Of a stretch of 64,000 nt of DNA, positions 15,606 to 26,198 are shown one piece after another. Made by a program: the position numbers and the translations under genes. The stretch lies in contig NZ_CP018047.1 in the NCBI RefSeq assembly GCF_002009175.1, positions 2,294,001-2,358,000 on the forward strand, read 5' to 3'. Below the pieces are notes generated by a model. The model was not told the origin of the DNA. It worked only from the letters and a program-made list of their open reading frames with translations, and ran no database searches. The DNA comes from Streptomyces niveus (GTDB lineage: Bacteria; Actinomycetota; Actinomycetes; Streptomycetales; Streptomycetaceae). How positions within the stretch are numbered: position 1 is the first letter of the stretch; every line of letters begins with the position of its first letter.

Positions 15606-16571
15606 CTACGCGGCGGGCACCGCACCGCTCCGGTACTCGCCCGGCGTCCTGTCGAACCACTTGCGAAACGCAAGATGAAAACCGACCGCGCTCCGGTAGC
15701 CCACCCGTTGCGGCACCGCCGACTGCGGCAGCGACGTCTCCCCCAGCAGCCGTGCCGCCTCCTGCATCCGACGGCCCGTCAGATGCCGGGCCGGGGCCTC
15801 TCCGACCAGCTCGCGGAAGGCCGCGGTGAAGGCCGACCTGGACATGCCCACCTCGCGCGCCAGCGACTCGATCGTCCACGGCTCGGCGAACCGCGTCGCG
15901 ATGATCACCATCGCCCTGCTGATCCCCGGATGGCTCAGGACGGGCAGCGACGCCGGGTTGTCCGCGATCTCGCGCAGCAGTGGCCGCAGCGCCAGGACCA
16001 GCGCCATCTCGAAGGCGCGCAGCGTGATGAGGCGGTCGCCGGGGCCGACGGGGCGCTGCGTCGAGGCGAGCAGCCGCAGCGTGTCGCGGAGCAGCGGCTC
16101 GTTGTCCACCTGGGTGCGGTCGAGGACCAGCGCCCACGGCAGCGCCGAGTAGAGGCCGGTGGCGGCGCTCGCGTCGTAGTGGAGTCCGGCGCAGAGCAGC
16201 CGGCTCTCCGGCCCGCCGCCCTCGATCTTCAGCTCGCCGGAGGTGCCGGGCAGCCGCTCGGGCAGTACGGCGCCGAGGCGCAGGCCGCCGCCCCGGTCCG
16301 CCCGGTCGGCGATGCGGTGCGCGGTGCCGGTGGGGAAGACCGCGAGATCGCCTTCGCGAAGTTCCACCGGCGTCTGGCCCTCGCCGCTGACCCAGCAGCC
16401 GCCCTGGACGATGTAGTGGAGGATCGCGCAGCTCTGCTCGGCGTCGCCCTCGATGGCCCACGGCGCGCTGACGTGCCAACGGCTGTCGAAGACCCCCGTG
16501 AGCCGGAGCGGCTTCAGCAGCTCGCTCAGGAGATCGTCACTTTCGGTCTGGATGGGCTCCATCGGTTCCAT
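15606..16571 (-). CDS. AraC-family regulator with cupin sensor domain
   Basis: The 321-aa protein is read from the first ATG (16571) because GAAGGA lies 6 nt upstream. The N-terminal half is a cupin_6/AraC-binding domain (LHYIVQGGCWVSGEG, LREGDLAVFPTGTAHRI). The C-terminal ~100 residues carry two HTHs: WTIESLAREVGMSRSAFTAAFRELVGEAPARHL, and the AraC signature VGYRSAVGFHLAFRKWFDRTPGEYR. It stands between the hydroxylase operon (same strand, 190 bp downstream) and the divergent NmrA gene (120 bp away). It is the obvious candidate regulator of the island, sensing a small hydrophobic ligand. Confidence 0.9.
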   Translation of the reverse strand: MEPMEPIQTESDDLLSELLKPLRLTGVFDSRWHVSAPWAIEGDAEQSCAILHYIVQGGCWVSGEGQTPVELREGDLAVFPTGTAHRIADRADRGGGLRLGAVLPERLPGTSGELKIEGGGPESRLLCAGLHYDASAATGLYSALPWALVLDRTQVDNEPLLRDTLRLLASTQRPVGPGDRLITLRAFEMALVLALRPLLREIADNPASLPVLSHPGISRAMVIIATRFAEPWTIESLAREVGMSRSAFTAAFRELVGEAPARHLTGRRMQEAARLLGETSLPQSAVPQRVGYRSAVGFHLAFRKWFDRTPGEYRSGAVPAA

Positions 16572-16690
16572 GGACGATCCTTCAACCCCCGCCCCGGTTT
16601 GTTAATTGATCGGCCGAAGCCGCCGCCACCAGCCTTGTGAGAGAGCCGTCATCGACAGCAGACACACCCTACCGAAGGGCCTTCAGACAC

Positions 16691-17608
16691 ATGTCCGATC
16701 AGATTCCGATGCGCGTCGCCGTCGTGGGGGCGACCGGGTTCCAGGGCGGTGCCGTGGCCCGTCTGCTGGCCGAACGCGGACAGCGGGTCCGTACGCTCAC
16801 CCGCGCCGCCGAGGCGGACCGGCCGCCGCTGCGCGGCGCCTCGTTCGTGGGCGGTGACCTGGCCGATCTCGCCGATGTGCGGCGGCTGATGCAGGGCGCG
16901 ACTCACGCCTCCGTGGTGATGCCGCTGGTGTACGGGACGGAGCAGGTGCGGCAGTACGCCCGTAATATCGCCGACGCGGCGCGCGAGACCGGGATCCAGC
17001 GCATCGTCTACAACTCCAACACGCGTATCCCCGCGCAGTCGACGAACGTCGCCGCCTTCGAGACGCGCCGGATCGCCGAGCAGGAACTGCGGGCGAGCGG
17101 TGTGCCGTTGGTGGTGCTGAGGCCGCCGGTCTATCTGGACAACCTGTTCAGCCCGTGGAACGGTCCGGCGCTGGTCACCGAGGGCGTACTGGCCTATCCG
17201 CTGCCCGCCGGCACCACCGCCGCGTGGATCTCGCACCGGGACCTCGCGGAGGCGGTCTTCGCGGCGCTCACCGTGGACGGTGTGGAGGGCGAGACCTTCG
17301 ACATCGGCGGGAGCGAGTCGCTGACCGGCGACGAGCTTGCTTCGGCGTTCGCCACCGGGCTCGGCCGGAAGGTGCGCTACCTGCCGCTGCCCCCGACGGT
17401 GTTCGAGCAGGCGCTGTCCCAGGTCGCCGGGGCGGAGGCGGCGGCCGGGGTCGCGGGCATCTACCACTACATGGCGACGGGCACCGACCCGCTGCTGATG
17501 GCGGGCGACGGCGGCCGGGCAGCGGACGCGCTCGCCCTGAAACCGGCGCCGGTGGACGAGTGGGTGACGCGCCAGCCGTGGCAGGTCTGGTCGACGGAGG
17601 CGAGCTGA
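16691..17608 (+). CDS. NmrA-family NAD(P)-binding oxidoreductase
   Basis: The 305-aa protein starts at the ATG (16691) of MSDQIPMRVAVVGATGFQGG with GAAGGG about 11 nt upstream; M7 is an alternative start with no better site. The Rossmann loop GATGFQGGAVA and the atypical SDR order (GGDLADLADVRRLMQGATH, then VLRPPVYLDNLFSPW) identify the NmrA/HSCARG class. The usual YxxxK catalytic pair is not obvious, as in redox-sensing members, so it may be either a quinone reductase-like enzyme or an NADP sensor. It is divergent from the AraC gene and shares its promoter region. A terminator follows at 17691. Confidence 0.85.
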   Translation: MSDQIPMRVAVVGATGFQGGAVARLLAERGQRVRTLTRAAEADRPPLRGASFVGGDLADLADVRRLMQGATHASVVMPLVYGTEQVRQYARNIADAARETGIQRIVYNSNTRIPAQSTNVAAFETRRIAEQELRASGVPLVVLRPPVYLDNLFSPWNGPALVTEGVLAYPLPAGTTAAWISHRDLAEAVFAALTVDGVEGETFDIGGSESLTGDELASAFATGLGRKVRYLPLPPTVFEQALSQVAGAEAAAGVAGIYHYMATGTDPLLMAGDGGRAADALALKPAPVDEWVTRQPWQVWSTEAS

Positions 17609-17690
17609 CGCCCACCGGGCACCCCCCACGCACACCAGCGCCCACCCCTGTCCCCCGGTCCCCGGTCCACCCGTTTCCCCCCGATCCCGT

Positions 17691-17731
17691 CCCGTTCTCG
17701 CGGAGCCTCCCGTGCGGCCCGCGAGGACGGG
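17691..17731 (+). terminator. Hairpin after the NmrA gene
   Basis: Arms 17691-17703 and 17719-17731 pair over 13 bp with one G-U position. It closes the island and insulates the glgE operon. Confidence 0.65.
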
Positions 17732-17904
17732 GCGTTCCCGTTTTCTGGCCGATTCCGGCCACGCGCCCAGAGTTGCCCAGGTCTTAACGGGGCGGCGGAT
17801 TGTGGACCGGAGCATCGGGGGAAGGCTCACCCGGTACGCCCGGCAAGCACGCTCGATTCACCCGATTACCACCGCTATTGGAGTGAACGCGGACAGGAGC
17901 GGCC

Positions 17905-20019
17905 ATGCCCGCAGCCCGCCAGTCACCGACAGAGCAGCTACAAATAACACCGAACTCAGGCGAAAGCCCCTCTTCAGCTCCACCTGCCATGCCTGCCACG
18001 CCCGCTCAGCCCTCAGGTGATCTCATGATCGGTCGCATTCCCGTCCTGGATGTACGTCCTCTCGTCAACTGCGGCAAACGCCCCGCCAAGGCGGTGAGCG
18101 GAGAGACGTTCCAGGTCACCGCGACCGTCTTCCGTGAGGGCCACGACGCCGTCGGCGCCAATGTCGTCCTGCGGGGCCCGGACGGCCGGCCCGGCCCCTG
18201 GACCCCCATGCGCGAACTGGCCCCCGGCACCGACCGCTGGGGCGCCGACGTCACGCCGACGTCCGAAGGCCGGTGGACCTACAAGGTGGAGGCGTGGAGC
18301 GATCCGCTCGCCACCTGGCGCCACGCCGCCCAGATCAAGATCCCGGCCGGTATCGACACGGAACTCGTCCTGGCCGAGGGCGCCGCGCTCTACGAACGGG
18401 CGGCGGCCGGCGTCCCCAAGCGGGACGGCCGCGAGGCCGTCCTCGCCGCCGTGGACGCCCTTCGCGACGAGCGCAAACCCGCCCCGGCCCGGCTCGCCGG
18501 GGCCCTCACCCCCGAGGCCGACGACGCCCTCGCACGCCACCCGCTGCGCGAGCTGGTCTCGTCGTCGAAGCCGGTGAAACTGCTGGTGGAGCGCGAAAGG
18601 GCGCTGTACGGCTCCTGGTACGAGCTGTTCCCGCGCTCCGAGGGCGCGGTCGTCACTCCGGGCGAGCCGCCGGTCAGCGGCACCTTCAGGACCGCCGCAG
18701 AGCGGCTGCCCGCCGTCGCCGCGATGGGCTTCGACGTCGTCTATCTGCCGCCGATCCACCCCATCGGCACCGCGCACCGCAAGGGGCCGAACAACACGCT
18801 CTCGGCGGGCCCGCACGATGTCGGCGTCCCGTGGGCCATCGGCTCCGCGGACGGCGGCCACGACGCGATCCACCCCGACCTGGGCACGATCGAGGACTTC
18901 GACGCCTTCGTGGCGAAGGCCGCCTCGCTGCGCATGGAGATCGCCCTGGACTTCGCCCTCCAGTGCTCGCCGGACCACCCGTGGGTGAAGGAGCACCCGG
19001 AGTGGTTCCACCACCGCCCGGACGGCACGATCGCGTACGCCGAGAATCCGCCCAAGAAGTACCAGGACATCTATCCCATCGCCTTCGACCGCGACATGGA
19101 CGGTCTCGTCGCGGAGACCCTCCGGGTGCTGCGGTACTGGATGGACCACGGTGTCCGGATCTTCCGTGTCGACAACCCGCACACCAAGCCGGTGGTCTTC
19201 TGGGAGCGGGTGATCGCCGACATCAACGAGTCCGACCCCGATGTGATCTTCCTGGCCGAGGCGTTCACCCGGCCGGCCATGATGCACACCCTGGGCGCGA
19301 TCGGCTTCCAGCAGTCGTACACCTACTTCACCTGGCGCAACACCAAGCAGGAACTGACCGACTACCTCACCGAACTTTCGGGCGAGGCCGCGTCGTACAT
19401 GCGCCCGAACTTCTTCGTCAACACGCCCGACATCCTGCACGCCTATCTTCAGGACGGCGGCCGTCCGGCATTCGAGGTACGCGCGGTGCTCGCCGCGACG
19501 ATGGTGCCGTCCTGGGGCGTCTACGCAGGGTATGAACTCATGGAGAACGCCCCGGCGAAACCCGGGAGCGAGGAGTATCTGCATTCGGAGAAGTACGAGC
19601 TGCGCCCCCGGAACTGGGAATCGGCGGAGCGAGAGGGACGCACCATCGCCCCGCTCATCACCGCGCTCAACCGGATCAGACGCCGGCATCCCGCGCTGCG
19701 CCAGTTGCGCGACGTCCACTTCCACCACGCCGACAACGACGCGGTCATCGCGTACAGCAAGCGGTCGGGCTCGGGCTCGGATGTCGTGGTGGTCGTCGTG
19801 AACCTCGATCCTCACCACACCCAGGAGGCGACGGTCTCGTTGGACATGCCGCGGCTCGGCCTCGACTGGCACGAGACCGCCCCGGTGCGCGACGAGCTCA
19901 CCGGAGAGATCTACCACTGGGGCAGGGCCAACTACGTGCGCCTGGAGCCGGGTGTGACACCCGCGCACATCGTCGTTCTGCGACCGTCCCCGCCGATCGG
20001 AGGGTCACCCACAACATGA
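17905..20019 (+). CDS. glgE: Maltose-1-phosphate maltosyltransferase GlgE
   Basis: The 704-aa GH13_3 enzyme extends alpha-1,4-glucan using maltose-1-phosphate. The start ATG (17905) has AGGAG 5 nt upstream; a later ATG (18025) lacks a ribosome site. A variable 40-residue N-terminus precedes [22 protein letters not shown], then a beta-sandwich domain (to ~200) and the catalytic barrel: [39 protein letters not shown], nucleophile D423 in [10 protein letters not shown], and acid/base E452 in [10 protein letters not shown]. The C-terminal domain ends [20 protein letters not shown]. Its TGA overlaps the treS ATG. It is also known as pep1 in Streptomyces. Confidence 0.97.
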   Translation: MPAARQSPTEQLQITPNSGESPSSAPPAMPATPAQPSGDLMIGRIPVLDVRPLVNCGKRPAKAVSGETFQVTATVFREGHDAVGANVVLRGPDGRPGPWTPMRELAPGTDRWGADVTPTSEGRWTYKVEAWSDPLATWRHAAQIKIPAGIDTELVLAEGAALYERAAAGVPKRDGREAVLAAVDALRDERKPAPARLAGALTPEADDALARHPLRELVSSSKPVKLLVERERALYGSWYELFPRSEGAVVTPGEPPVSGTFRTAAERLPAVAAMGFDVVYLPPIHPIGTAHRKGPNNTLSAGPHDVGVPWAIGSADGGHDAIHPDLGTIEDFDAFVAKAASLRMEIALDFALQCSPDHPWVKEHPEWFHHRPDGTIAYAENPPKKYQDIYPIAFDRDMDGLVAETLRVLRYWMDHGVRIFRVDNPHTKPVVFWERVIADINESDPDVIFLAEAFTRPAMMHTLGAIGFQQSYTYFTWRNTKQELTDYLTELSGEAASYMRPNFFVNTPDILHAYLQDGGRPAFEVRAVLAATMVPSWGVYAGYELMENAPAKPGSEEYLHSEKYELRPRNWESAEREGRTIAPLITALNRIRRRHPALRQLRDVHFHHADNDAVIAYSKRSGSGSDVVVVVVNLDPHHTQEATVSLDMPRLGLDWHETAPVRDELTGEIYHWGRANYVRLEPGVTPAHIVVLRPSPPIGGSPTT

Positions 20020-21740
20020 TCATCAATGAGCCCGTCCACGACCTGTTCGAGGACACTCCCGCGAAGGACCGTGACCCCGACTGGTTCAAACGAGCCGTCT
20101 TCTACGAAGTCCTGGTGCGCTCGTTCCAGGACAGCAACGGCGACGGCGTCGGAGACCTCAAGGGCATCACCGCCAAACTGGACTATCTCCAGTGGCTCGG
20201 TGTCGACTGTCTCTGGCTGCCGCCGTTCTTCAAGTCCCCGCTGCGCGACGGCGGTTACGACGTCTCCGACTACACCGCCGTACTGCCCGAGTTCGGCGAC
20301 CTCGCCGACTTCGTGGAGTTCGTCGACGCCGCCCACCAGCGCGGCATGCGCGTGATCATCGACTTCGTCATGAATCACACCAGCGACCAGCACAACTGGT
20401 TCCAGGAGTCCCGCAAGGACCCCGACGGGCCGTACGGCGACTACTACGTCTGGGCCGACGACGACAAGCAGTTCCCGGAAGCGCGGATCATCTTCGTCGA
20501 CACCGAGACGTCCAACTGGACCTTCGACCCGGTCCGAAAGCAGTACTACTGGCACCGCTTCTTCTCGCACCAGCCGGATCTCAACTACGAGAACCCGGCC
20601 GTGCGCGAGGAGATCATCTCCGCGCTGCGATTCTGGCTGGACCTGGGCATCGACGGTTTCCGTCTCGACGCCGTGCCCTACCTCTACCAGGAGGAGGGCA
20701 CCGACTGCGAGAACCTGCCCGCCACCCACGCGCTGCTGCGCGAGGTCCGCGAGATTTGCGACACGCACTACCCGGACACGGTGCTGCTCGCCGAGGCCAA
20801 CCAGTGGCCGGAGGACGTCGTCGACTACTTCGGCGACTACGCCAAGGGCGGCGACGAGTGCCACATGGCGTTCCACTTCCCCGTGATGCCGCGGATCTTC
20901 ATGGCCGTACGGCGCGAGTCGCGCTATCCGGTCTCGGAGATCCTGTCCAAGACCCCGGCGATCCCCACCGGTTGCCAGTGGGGCATCTTCCTGCGCAACC
21001 ACGACGAGCTGACGCTCGAAATGGTCACGGACGAAGAACGCGACTACATGTACGCGGAGTACGCCAAGGACCCGCGGATGCGCGCCAACATCGGCATCCG
21101 GCGCCGGCTGGCCTCGCTGCTGGACAACGACCGCAACCAGATCGAGCTGTTCACCGCTCTGCTGCTGTCGCTGCCCGGCTCCCCGATCCTCTACTACGGG
21201 GACGAGATCGGGATGGGCGACAACATCTGGCTCGGTGACCGCGACGCGGTGCGGACTCCGATGCAGTGGACCCCGGACCGGAACGCGGGCTTCTCGTCCT
21301 GCGATCCCGGCCGGCTCTACCTCCCGACGATCATGGACCCGGTCTACGGCTACCAGGTGACGAACGTCGAGGCCGCGATGGCGTCGCCGTCGTCGCTGCT
21401 GCACTGGACGCGCCGCATGATCGAGATCCGGAAGCAGAACCCGGCCTTCGGGCTCGGCTCGTACACCGAACTGCCGTCGACGAACCCGGCGGTGCTCGCG
21501 TTCCTGCGCGAGGCGCCGTCGCAGGACGGCAACGGCGACGACCTGGTGCTCTGCGTGCACAACTTCTCGCGCTTCGCACAGCCCACCGAGCTGGACCTGC
21601 GCGCGTTCAGCGGGCGCCACCCGGTCGAACTGATCGGCGGGGTGCGCTTCCCGGCGATCGGCGACTGGCCCTATCTGCTGACACTGGCGGGCCACGGCTT
21701 CTACTGGTTCCGGCTCAGGCAGGACCCCACGCCCGGCTGA
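20016..21740 (+). CDS. treS: Trehalose synthase (maltose/trehalose interconversion)
   Basis: The 574-aa GH13_16 enzyme isomerises trehalose to maltose. In Streptomyces and mycobacteria it feeds maltose to the maltokinase partner. It starts at the ATG (20016) overlapping the glgE stop. Key segments are [38 protein letters not shown], nucleophile D218 in [11 protein letters not shown], acid/base E260 in LLAEANQWP, and [12 protein letters not shown]. The C-terminal beta domain ends with [11 protein letters not shown]. It lacks the fused maltokinase domain seen in some relatives; the kinase is the next gene, separated by two hairpins. Confidence 0.97.
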   Translation: MIINEPVHDLFEDTPAKDRDPDWFKRAVFYEVLVRSFQDSNGDGVGDLKGITAKLDYLQWLGVDCLWLPPFFKSPLRDGGYDVSDYTAVLPEFGDLADFVEFVDAAHQRGMRVIIDFVMNHTSDQHNWFQESRKDPDGPYGDYYVWADDDKQFPEARIIFVDTETSNWTFDPVRKQYYWHRFFSHQPDLNYENPAVREEIISALRFWLDLGIDGFRLDAVPYLYQEEGTDCENLPATHALLREVREICDTHYPDTVLLAEANQWPEDVVDYFGDYAKGGDECHMAFHFPVMPRIFMAVRRESRYPVSEILSKTPAIPTGCQWGIFLRNHDELTLEMVTDEERDYMYAEYAKDPRMRANIGIRRRLASLLDNDRNQIELFTALLLSLPGSPILYYGDEIGMGDNIWLGDRDAVRTPMQWTPDRNAGFSSCDPGRLYLPTIMDPVYGYQVTNVEAAMASPSSLLHWTRRMIEIRKQNPAFGLGSYTELPSTNPAVLAFLREAPSQDGNGDDLVLCVHNFSRFAQPTELDLRAFSGRHPVELIGGVRFPAIGDWPYLLTLAGHGFYWFRLRQDPTPG

Positions 21741-21751
21741 CGGCGGGGCAC

Positions 21752-21781
21752 TTCGGGCCGGCGGAATCCCACCGGCCCGAA
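21752..21781 (+). terminator. First intercistronic hairpin treS-mak
   Basis: TTCGGGCCGG (21752-21761) pairs perfectly with 21772-21781 around a 10-nt loop, 11 nt after the treS stop. Confidence 0.6.
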
Positions 21782-21786
21782 CGTGG

Positions 21787-21818
21787 GTGCGGGGCGGTCG
21801 GTTACGTCCGCCCCGCAC
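21787..21818 (+). terminator. Second intercistronic hairpin treS-mak
   Basis: GTGCGGGGCGG (21787-21797) pairs perfectly with 21808-21818. It directly follows the first hairpin, so the pair could end or dampen transcription before the maltokinase gene or protect mRNA ends. Confidence 0.6.
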
Positions 21819-22011
21819 GGGGCACCATCCCCGACATCGAGTCCGTACGTACGAACCGACTCACGGTCCGGGCGGACTTCCCGCGCCGGGCGGGCTTTCG
21901 GTCCGTACGGGCCATCCTCACCCGACACGTCCCGCACAGGCCGGACTCCGTTGCCGCAATCCGGGACACTCTGCGCATCCTGTGGTGTGCCCGGGGAAAG
22001 GACGCGATGCC

Positions 22012-23502
22012 ATGTCGAAGGCTGCATCCACCCGGAGCTCACCGCGCTCCGGCGCGGCGCTACCACCCGCCGGAGCCGGGAGACTGGTCGATTCGCTCGC
22101 TCCCCTGCTTCACGAGTGGCTGCCGCGACAGCGCTGGTTCGCGGGCAAGGGCCGGCCGATCACCGGCTTCTCCGCGGTGGCCGCCACCGAACTGATGCCG
22201 CCCGACGCCTCGGGCCCGGGCCCCGGCCTCCTCCATCTGCTGGTCCGTGTCGAACAGCGCTCCACCCCCGATCCGGACGCCGGGCCGGTCCCCGTCGCCC
22301 CCACCGACGACTGCTACCAGTTGCTGATCGGCGTACGGTCCGCCCTGCCGCCACAGCTCGCCGCCGCCCGTATCGGCCCCGTCCACGAGGGGCCGCTGGC
22401 CGGCCGGGTCGTCTACGAGGCGCTGCACGATCCGCGCCTGGCGGATCTGCTGCTGGAACAGCTGCGCTCCCCCGGCGCCCTGGGGCCGCTGCGCTTCGAC
22501 CGCGCCGTCGAGATCCCGGCCGGACTCACGCCGCGGCTGCTCGGCGCGGAGCAGTCGAACTCGTCGCTCGTCTACGGCGAGAAGTACATCCTCAAGATCC
22601 TCCGCAGGGTCTTCCCCGGCGCCAACCCCGATCTGGAACTGCCGCTCGCCCTCGCCCGCCAGGGCAGCGAACGGGTGCCGTCACCGGTCGCCTGGTTCGA
22701 GGCCGTGGGCGCGGACGTGGGGGGCGGGGCGGGACCGCAGTCGCTGACGCTCGGGGTGCTCCAGCCGTTCCTCCGCGACTCCGAGGACGGCTGGCAACTC
22801 GCGCTGCGCGCGCTGGCCGACGGGCGTGAATTCACCGACGAGGCACGGGCGCTGGGGCAGGCCACCGCCGAGGTGCACGTCGCGCTCGCCGACGCGCTGC
22901 CGACCGTCACCCTCGGACCGCACCAGACGGCGAATCTGGCCGAGGCCATGTCCGGGCGGCTGGACGCGACCGCGCAGGCGGTGCCCGCGCTGCTGCCGTA
23001 CGTCGGGGGGCTGCGTACCGCCTTCGACGCGCTGGCCAGGTCCGGGAGCGCTCCGCGGGAGAGCGACGGGGCGGAGGCAGGGGGCGCTCCCGTCACACGC
23101 GCGCAGCGCGTGCACGGCGATCTGCATCTCGGCCAGACGCTGCGGACACCGGACGGCGAGTGGTCACTGATCGACTTCGAGGGCGAACCGGCCCGGCCCC
23201 TCACCGAGCGCCGCCGCCCGCAGCCCGCGGTGCGCGACGTGGCAGGCATGCTCCGCTCCTTCGACTACGCCGCCCGCACCCACCGGCCCTGGAACCCCGG
23301 TTGGGCCGAGCGCTCCCGGTCCGCGTTCTGCGACGGCTACGCCGACGCGACGGGCACCGACCCGCGCGAGGACGCCGCGCTACTGCGGGCATACGAGACG
23401 GACAAGGCGGTGTACGAGGTGCTGTACGAAGCCCGGAACCGCCCCGACTGGCTGCCCGTCCCGATGGCGGCGATCCACCGGCTGGCCGGCCACCGCCCCT
23501 GA
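22012..23502 (+). CDS. mak: Maltokinase (Pep2/Mak)
   Basis: The 496-aa kinase phosphorylates maltose at C1 with ATP to make the GlgE donor maltose-1-phosphate. The ATG at 22012 follows GGGAAAGGA; the longer open frame upstream crosses two hairpins and is not coding-like. The N-terminal cap contains LVDSLAPLLHEWLPRQRWFAGKGRPITGFS, a mycobacterial-maltokinase hallmark. NSSLVYGEKYILKILRR is the phosphate-binding/lysine region. RVHGDLHLGQTL is the catalytic loop and LIDFEGEP the metal motif. It sits between treS and glgB, completing the TreS-Mak-GlgE-GlgB pathway. Confidence 0.93.
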   Translation: MSKAASTRSSPRSGAALPPAGAGRLVDSLAPLLHEWLPRQRWFAGKGRPITGFSAVAATELMPPDASGPGPGLLHLLVRVEQRSTPDPDAGPVPVAPTDDCYQLLIGVRSALPPQLAAARIGPVHEGPLAGRVVYEALHDPRLADLLLEQLRSPGALGPLRFDRAVEIPAGLTPRLLGAEQSNSSLVYGEKYILKILRRVFPGANPDLELPLALARQGSERVPSPVAWFEAVGADVGGGAGPQSLTLGVLQPFLRDSEDGWQLALRALADGREFTDEARALGQATAEVHVALADALPTVTLGPHQTANLAEAMSGRLDATAQAVPALLPYVGGLRTAFDALARSGSAPRESDGAEAGGAPVTRAQRVHGDLHLGQTLRTPDGEWSLIDFEGEPARPLTERRRPQPAVRDVAGMLRSFDYAARTHRPWNPGWAERSRSAFCDGYADATGTDPREDAALLRAYETDKAVYEVLYEARNRPDWLPVPMAAIHRLAGHRP

Positions 23503-23539
23503 CATCCAACGCGCGACACCGAACCGCCGACACCGAAGA

Positions 23540-23567
23540 CCGGTGGGCCGACCCGTCGGCCCACCGG
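23540..23567 (+). terminator. Hairpin between mak and glgB
   Basis: CCGGTGGGCCGA (23540-23551), tetraloop CCCG, then the perfect complement (23556-23567). It ends about 24 nt before the glgB ribosome site, so it may attenuate or process rather than simply terminate. Confidence 0.6.
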
Positions 23568-23607
23568 CCCCGAGACCCCCGTCGTCCCCGCCGAGGAGGC
23601 AGCCCCC

Positions 23608-26166
23608 GTGACCGCCCGCCCGCCGTCCGAGAACCCGTCAGAGCCGCAGCCCCAGCTCCCCGCCAACGGGGTCCCGGCCCCCGCCGGTGCGCGCGGTGAG
23701 CGCGACGAGCCCCCGGCGAGGGAGGGAAAGGAAGCCAAGGAGGCGAAGGGGGCGAAGCCCGACAGGGCCGGGAAGGCCGCGAAACCCGAGAAGGCCGCGA
23801 GGGCCGAGAAGGCGGTCGGCGCGGGCGGGGCGGGCAGCTCACCCGGCAAATCCGCCGGCAAATCCACCGACAAGTCCGCGAACGTGTCGAAGCCGGCCAA
23901 CGCGCCGAAGCCGCGCAAGGAGGCCGGAGGCCATATCGCCCGCCCCGCCCCGCCGCTGGCGGAGTCCGACCGGCACCGGCTGCTGAGCGGCGCGCACCAC
24001 GACCCGCACGCCGTGCTCGGCGCCCACACCGGCAAGGGCGGCGTCGTACTGCGGGTGCTGCGTCCGTACGCGAAGGGCGTGACCGTCGTCGCCGAGGGTC
24101 TGCGGGCCCAACTGCACGACGACGGCGACGGGTTCTTCTCCGGTGTCCTGCCGTGGCGCAAGGTCCCCGAGTACTCCCTCCTGGTGCGCTACGGGCTCAC
24201 CGCCGAGGAGGGCGCGGGCACCGCCGAGGAGGTCGACGAGCTGGAGGTGCAGGACCCGTACCGCTTCCTGCCCACCCTCGGCGATCTCGATCTGCACCTC
24301 ATCGGCGAGGGCAGGCACGAGGAGCTGTGGAACGCGCTCGGCGCCCGCCCGATGGTCCACCAGGGCGTCACGGGCACCCGCTTCACCGTCTGGGCGCCGA
24401 ACGCGCAGGGTGTGCGGATCTCCGGTGACTTCAACTACTGGGACGGCACCGTCTACCCGATGCGCTCGCTCGGCTCGACCGGCGTGTGGGAGCTGTTCGT
24501 GCCCGGTGTCGGCGAGGGCGCGCTCTACAAGTTCGACATCACCCGCCCCGACGGCACGCACACGCTGCGCGCCGACCCGATGGCCCGCCGCACCGAGGTA
24601 CCGCCGTCGACGGCGTCGATCGTCACCGAGTCGCACCATGTGTGGCACGACGAGGAGTGGATGGCGCACCGCGGCGACCTGCCGGTGCACGAGGCGCCGT
24701 TCTCCGTGTACGAGCTGCATCTCGGCTCCTGGCGACCAGGCCTGACATACCGTCAATTGGCTCTCCAACTCCCCTCGTACATCAAGGATCTGGGCTTCAC
24801 CCATGTCGAGCTGATGCCGGTCGCCGAGCATCCCTTCGGCGGTTCCTGGGGCTATCAGGTCACCGGCTTCTACGCCCCCACCTCCCGGATGGGCACGCCC
24901 GACGACTTCCGTTTCCTGGTGGACACGCTGCACCGCGCGGGCATCGGCGTCATCGTGGACTGGGTGCCCGCGCACTTCCCGAAGGACGAGTGGGCGCTGG
25001 CGCAGTTCGACGGCAGGCCGCTGTACGAGCACTCGGACCCGTCCCGCGCCGAGCATCCCGACTGGGGCACGCTGGAGTTCGACTTCGGCCGCACCGAGGT
25101 ACGGAACTTCCTCGTCGCCAACGCCGTGTACTGGTGCCAGGAGTTCCACATCGACGGCCTGCGGGTCGACGCCGTCGCCTCGATGCTCTATCTCGACTAC
25201 TCCCGCGAGGCCGGCGAGTGGACGCCGAACGAGCGCGGCGGGCGGGAGAACCTGGACGCCGTCGCCTTCCTCCAGGAGATGAACGCGACCGTCTACCGCC
25301 GCTGCCCCGGCGTTGTCACGATCGCGGAGGAGTCCACCGCCTGGGACGGTGTCACCCGCCCCACGCACCTCATCGGCGCCGGCGGCTTCGGCGGTCTCGG
25401 CTTCGGCCTGAAGTGGAACATGGGCTGGATGCACGACTCCCTGGACTATGTCTCCAAGGAGCCGGTGCACCGCAAGTACCACCACAGCGAGATGACCTTC
25501 TCGATGGTGTACGCGTACAGCGAGAACTATGTCCTGCCGATCTCGCACGACGAGGTCGTCCACGGCAAGCGGTCACTGGTCTCCAAGATGCCCGGCGACT
25601 GGTGGCAGCAGCGGGCCAACCACCGGGCGTACCTCGGCTACATGTGGGCGCATCCCGGCAAGCAACTCCTCTTCATGGGGCAGGAGTTCGCCCAGGGCGC
25701 GGAGTGGTCGGAGGGCCATGGCCCGGACTGGTGGCTGCTGGACCCGTCGTACGCGGCGGAGGCCGACCACCGCGGCGTACGGGACCTGGTGCGCGACCTG
25801 AACACGGTCTACGGCCGGACCCCGGCGCTCTGGCAGCGCGACACCGTCCCCGAGGGCTTCGCCTGGGTGGAGGGGGACGCCGGGGAGGACAACGTGTTCG
25901 CGTTCCTGCGCTTCGACGCGCAGGGCGCGCCGCTGCTCGCCGTCTCCAACTTCTCGCCGGTGGTGCGGCACCAGTACCGCATCGGTGTCCCGGAGGGCGT
26001 CTCGGGCTGGACGGAGGTCATCAACACCGACGCGGGGCGGTACGGCGGCGGGGACGTGTTCAACATGGACACCCTCAAGCCGGAGGCGGTGCCCACGCAC
26101 GGCCGCCCGGCGAGCGTCCAGCTGACGCTGCCGCCGCTGGCGACGCTGTGGCTGAAGCCGGTGTGA
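23608..26166 (+). CDS. glgB: 1,4-alpha-glucan branching enzyme
   Basis: The 852-aa enzyme starts at a GTG (23608) with GAGGAGG nine nt upstream. It cuts alpha-1,4 chains and rejoins them as alpha-1,6 branches on the GlgE or glycogen polymer. The first ~110 residues are a Lys/Ala/Glu-rich, probably disordered extension ([19 protein letters not shown]) not needed by the family. Then come an N1 domain ([11 protein letters not shown]), the CBM48 ([20 protein letters not shown]), and the GH13_9 barrel with nucleophile D521 ([12 protein letters not shown]), acid/base E574 (TIAEEST) and [10 protein letters not shown]. The C-domain ends [12 protein letters not shown]. It is the last gene of the cluster. 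Confidence 0.97.
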   Translation: MTARPPSENPSEPQPQLPANGVPAPAGARGERDEPPAREGKEAKEAKGAKPDRAGKAAKPEKAARAEKAVGAGGAGSSPGKSAGKSTDKSANVSKPANAPKPRKEAGGHIARPAPPLAESDRHRLLSGAHHDPHAVLGAHTGKGGVVLRVLRPYAKGVTVVAEGLRAQLHDDGDGFFSGVLPWRKVPEYSLLVRYGLTAEEGAGTAEEVDELEVQDPYRFLPTLGDLDLHLIGEGRHEELWNALGARPMVHQGVTGTRFTVWAPNAQGVRISGDFNYWDGTVYPMRSLGSTGVWELFVPGVGEGALYKFDITRPDGTHTLRADPMARRTEVPPSTASIVTESHHVWHDEEWMAHRGDLPVHEAPFSVYELHLGSWRPGLTYRQLALQLPSYIKDLGFTHVELMPVAEHPFGGSWGYQVTGFYAPTSRMGTPDDFRFLVDTLHRAGIGVIVDWVPAHFPKDEWALAQFDGRPLYEHSDPSRAEHPDWGTLEFDFGRTEVRNFLVANAVYWCQEFHIDGLRVDAVASMLYLDYSREAGEWTPNERGGRENLDAVAFLQEMNATVYRRCPGVVTIAEESTAWDGVTRPTHLIGAGGFGGLGFGLKWNMGWMHDSLDYVSKEPVHRKYHHSEMTFSMVYAYSENYVLPISHDEVVHGKRSLVSKMPGDWWQQRANHRAYLGYMWAHPGKQLLFMGQEFAQGAEWSEGHGPDWWLLDPSYAAEADHRGVRDLVRDLNTVYGRTPALWQRDTVPEGFAWVEGDAGEDNVFAFLRFDAQGAPLLAVSNFSPVVRHQYRIGVPEGVSGWTEVINTDAGRYGGGDVFNMDTLKPEAVPTHGRPASVQLTLPPLATLWLKPV

Positions 26167-26198
26167 CCCGGCGCCCGCGCGCCTGTTCCCGGCGCAGC

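Noticed and set aside
21787..22011. Longer maltokinase start
   Set aside because: The extension spans two intercistronic hairpins and is not protein-like, while the ATG at 22012 has a ribosome site.
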